64,000 nt of DNA, taken from assembly GCF_010882175.1 (NCBI RefSeq), contig NZ_WKLH01000003.1, forward strand, positions 744,001-808,000. Reading direction: 5' to 3'. The position numbers and the translations under genes were made by a program. The first letter of the stretch is position 1; every line of letters starts with the position of its first letter. Below are positions 62,011-64,000 of this stretch, in pieces. Under the pieces are notes generated by a model that was not told the origin of the DNA, did no database searches, and saw only the letters and a list, made by a program, of their open reading frames with translations. Origin of the DNA: Mangrovibacterium lignilyticum. GTDB lineage: Bacteria; Bacteroidota; Bacteroidia; Bacteroidales; Prolixibacteraceae.

Positions 62011-62180
62011 TTTGCTGTCATATTGAAACGATAATTTAGATATTTATCGGTTAATCTACCAAAATGATGAAAGTGGGGTTTCTTACATATTTGTAACCAC
62101 TATTCCTGTCCTTCTTCCTGAACCCCCTGTAAAATGGGATATTATGCTCTATAACATAGAATGTGTTTGAATAAGGTCCT

Positions 62181-62198
62181 TCCTACCAAAATGTAGGA
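62181..62198. promoter_or_regulatory. Palindrome upstream of nifH
   Basis: TCCTAC (62181-62186) and GTAGGA (62193-62198), spacer CAAAAT, in the divergent region about 110 bp upstream of the sigma-54 promoter. A possible activator or repressor site; its ligand is unknown. Confidence 0.4.
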
Positions 62199-62255
62199 TA
62201 TTTTGACCTGTGCCAAAGCGTGCCAAAAAATAAATTACAACTCAAGTATCAGTAA

Positions 62256-63197
<942 letters not shown>

Positions 63198-63250
63198 TCA
63201 AACCCTTTTTTAAATCAACTAACTAAAACTAAAAATAGGAGAACACAGAT

Positions 63251-63577
63251 ATGTTAATGATAAGAGCAATCATCCGCCCCGAAAAATCAAGCAAAGTATT
63301 GACAACTCTTTTTGAAGCTGGCTACCCTGCAGTAACAAAAATTCCGGTTGTTGGTCGTGGTAAACAAAGAGGTATCAAAATTGGTGATGTTACCTACGAT
63401 GAATTACCAAAAGAAATGTTGATCGTGGTTGTAAAAGACGAAGACAAAGACTTCGCAATCAAAGCAATCATGGAATCAGCAATCACAGAACCTAAAGGAG
63501 CATTCGGTGACGGAAAGATCTTTGTGACTCCGGTGGAGGAAGCTTATACCATTAGCCGTGGATCTAAAGAGTTATAA
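63251..63577 (+). CDS. nifI1: Nitrogenase-associated PII protein NifI1
   Basis: 108 residues. PII fold with MLMIRAIIRPEKSSKVLTTLFEAGYPAVTKIPVVGRGKQRG (N-terminal strand-helix-strand) and FGDGKIFVTPVEEAYTISRG (C-terminal nucleotide loop). It lacks the T-loop YRG of GlnB/GlnK, as NifI does. A good purine-rich ribosome site (AAATAGGAG) precedes the ATG by 5-12 bp. With NifI2 it inhibits nitrogenase post-translationally in methanogens and many anaerobes. Confidence 0.95.
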   Translation: MLMIRAIIRPEKSSKVLTTLFEAGYPAVTKIPVVGRGKQRGIKIGDVTYDELPKEMLIVVVKDEDKDFAIKAIMESAITEPKGAFGDGKIFVTPVEEAYTISRGSKEL

Positions 63578-63597
63578 ACCCTAAAAATTCCACGACT

Positions 63598-63972
63598 ATG
63601 AAAATGATATTAGCGATTATCCGAATTGATAAAATGAACGCGACCAAGAAGGCTTTGTCAGAAGCAGGTATTACCTCAATGACTGCTACCGGAAAAGTCT
63701 TCGGACGTGGAAAAGGCCTGTGGGATGCTAAGGTGTTGGAAGGTGCAAAAAACGACCAGCCCGAAGCATTGGAACTTCTAGGAAAAGAACCAAGACTCAG
63801 ACCTCAGCGTGTTTTAAACATTGCTGTTTCTGATGAAAACGTTCAAACTACAATTGACACAATCATCGAGGTGAACCAAACACCATCTCCAGGCGACGGA
63901 AAGATCTTCGTGATGCCTTTAGGTGAAGCAGTTCGCGTTCGCACCGGTGAAACAGGTACAACAATCCTTTGA
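63598..63972 (+). CDS. nifI2: Nitrogenase-associated PII protein NifI2
   Basis: 124 residues, longer than NifI1 by an insertion in the T-loop region (GLWDAKVLEGAKNDQPEALELLGKEPRLRPQRVLNIAV), which is typical for NifI2. MKMILAIIRIDKMNATKKAL start and SPGDGKIFVMPLGEAVRVRTGE end. 20 bp after nifI1. Partner of NifI1; the pair responds to 2-oxoglutarate and ATP. Confidence 0.95.
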   Translation: MKMILAIIRIDKMNATKKALSEAGITSMTATGKVFGRGKGLWDAKVLEGAKNDQPEALELLGKEPRLRPQRVLNIAVSDENVQTTIDTIIEVNQTPSPGDGKIFVMPLGEAVRVRTGETGTTIL

Positions 63973-63987
63973 AAAAATTGAAAAGTT

Positions 63988-64000
63988 ATGGTTAAGAAAA
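63988..64000 (+). CDS. nifD: Probable nifD start (truncated by window edge)
   Basis: ATG at 63988-63990 followed by GTT AAG AAA A (MVKK). The only evidence for nifD is position: nifH-nifI1-nifI2 is followed by nifD in all known operons of this layout. Four codons are too few to confirm. Confidence 0.5.

Noticed and set aside
62210-62229. Second sigma-54 promoter on the minus strand toward the CNNM gene
   Set aside because: TTGGCAC is present but the GG to GC offset is one base short of the canonical spacing and the -12 element is poor.

Overview
The window is bacterial chromosomal DNA from a member of the Bacteroidota, most likely an anaerobic or facultative diazotroph of the Marinilabiliales/Prolixibacteraceae type (inference). 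Supporting signs are type 9 secretion (T9SS) C-terminal sorting domains, a TonB-dependent receptor with a carboxypeptidase-like N-terminal domain, DUF5686 and DUF4922 proteins, TAnnTTTG promoter -7 boxes instead of the sigma-70 -10 box, little use of Shine-Dalgarno sequences, and a nif operon starting nifH-nifI1-nifI2. I found no rRNA, tRNA, CRISPR array, transposase or prophage.

Layout. 1-8.0 kb: a truncated DUF5686 protein, then a minus-strand set (SpoIID/LytB, DUF4922 HIT-like phosphorylase, tandem GT2, GHL10 hydrolase) divergent from a BadF/NAGK-type sugar kinase, together resembling a cell-wall glycan turnover module. 8.1-8.35 kb: a promoter, a 27-codon ORF and a terminator forming a compact orphan transcription unit. 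8.5-16.5 kb: lipoprotein, VOC protein, BlaR1-like/BlaI pair with three operators, mfd, thioredoxin-like protein, CDP-alcohol phosphatidyltransferase. 16.7-23.3 kb: TonB receptor with a Fur-family regulator, GH43 and esterase lipoproteins, serine hydrolase. 23.4-29.8 kb: a six-unit 42-bp repeat array before an XRE regulator, coiled-coil lipoprotein, dihydroorotase, polyprenol-phosphate mannosyltransferase, a NifA-like sigma-54 activator, a GNAT acetyltransferase.

29.9-37.4 kb is the accessory, least ordinary part: two tandem copies of a two-gene unit (small T9SS cargo plus large beta-helix surface protein) in which the tail-fibre-like module is present once in one copy and six times in the other, separated and preceded by long AT-rich gene-poor DNA with structured repeats. 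37.4-48.6 kb: DUF423 and a complete 11-subunit nuoABCDHIJKLMN operon without the NADH module nuoEFG. 48.9-53.9 kb: NTF2-like lipoprotein, acetate kinase, malic enzyme with a PTA-like domain, then a 41-bp palindromic repeat array. 54.5-60.8 kb: marR-acrA-acrB-tolC RND efflux operon with an operator on its promoter. 60.9-64 kb: CNNM/CBS membrane protein divergent from nifH-nifI1-nifI2-(nifD), driven by a clear sigma-54 promoter.

Metabolically, the NADH-module-less complex I, acetate kinase and malic enzyme fit fermentative or ferredoxin-linked energy metabolism supplying ATP and reductant to nitrogenase (inference).
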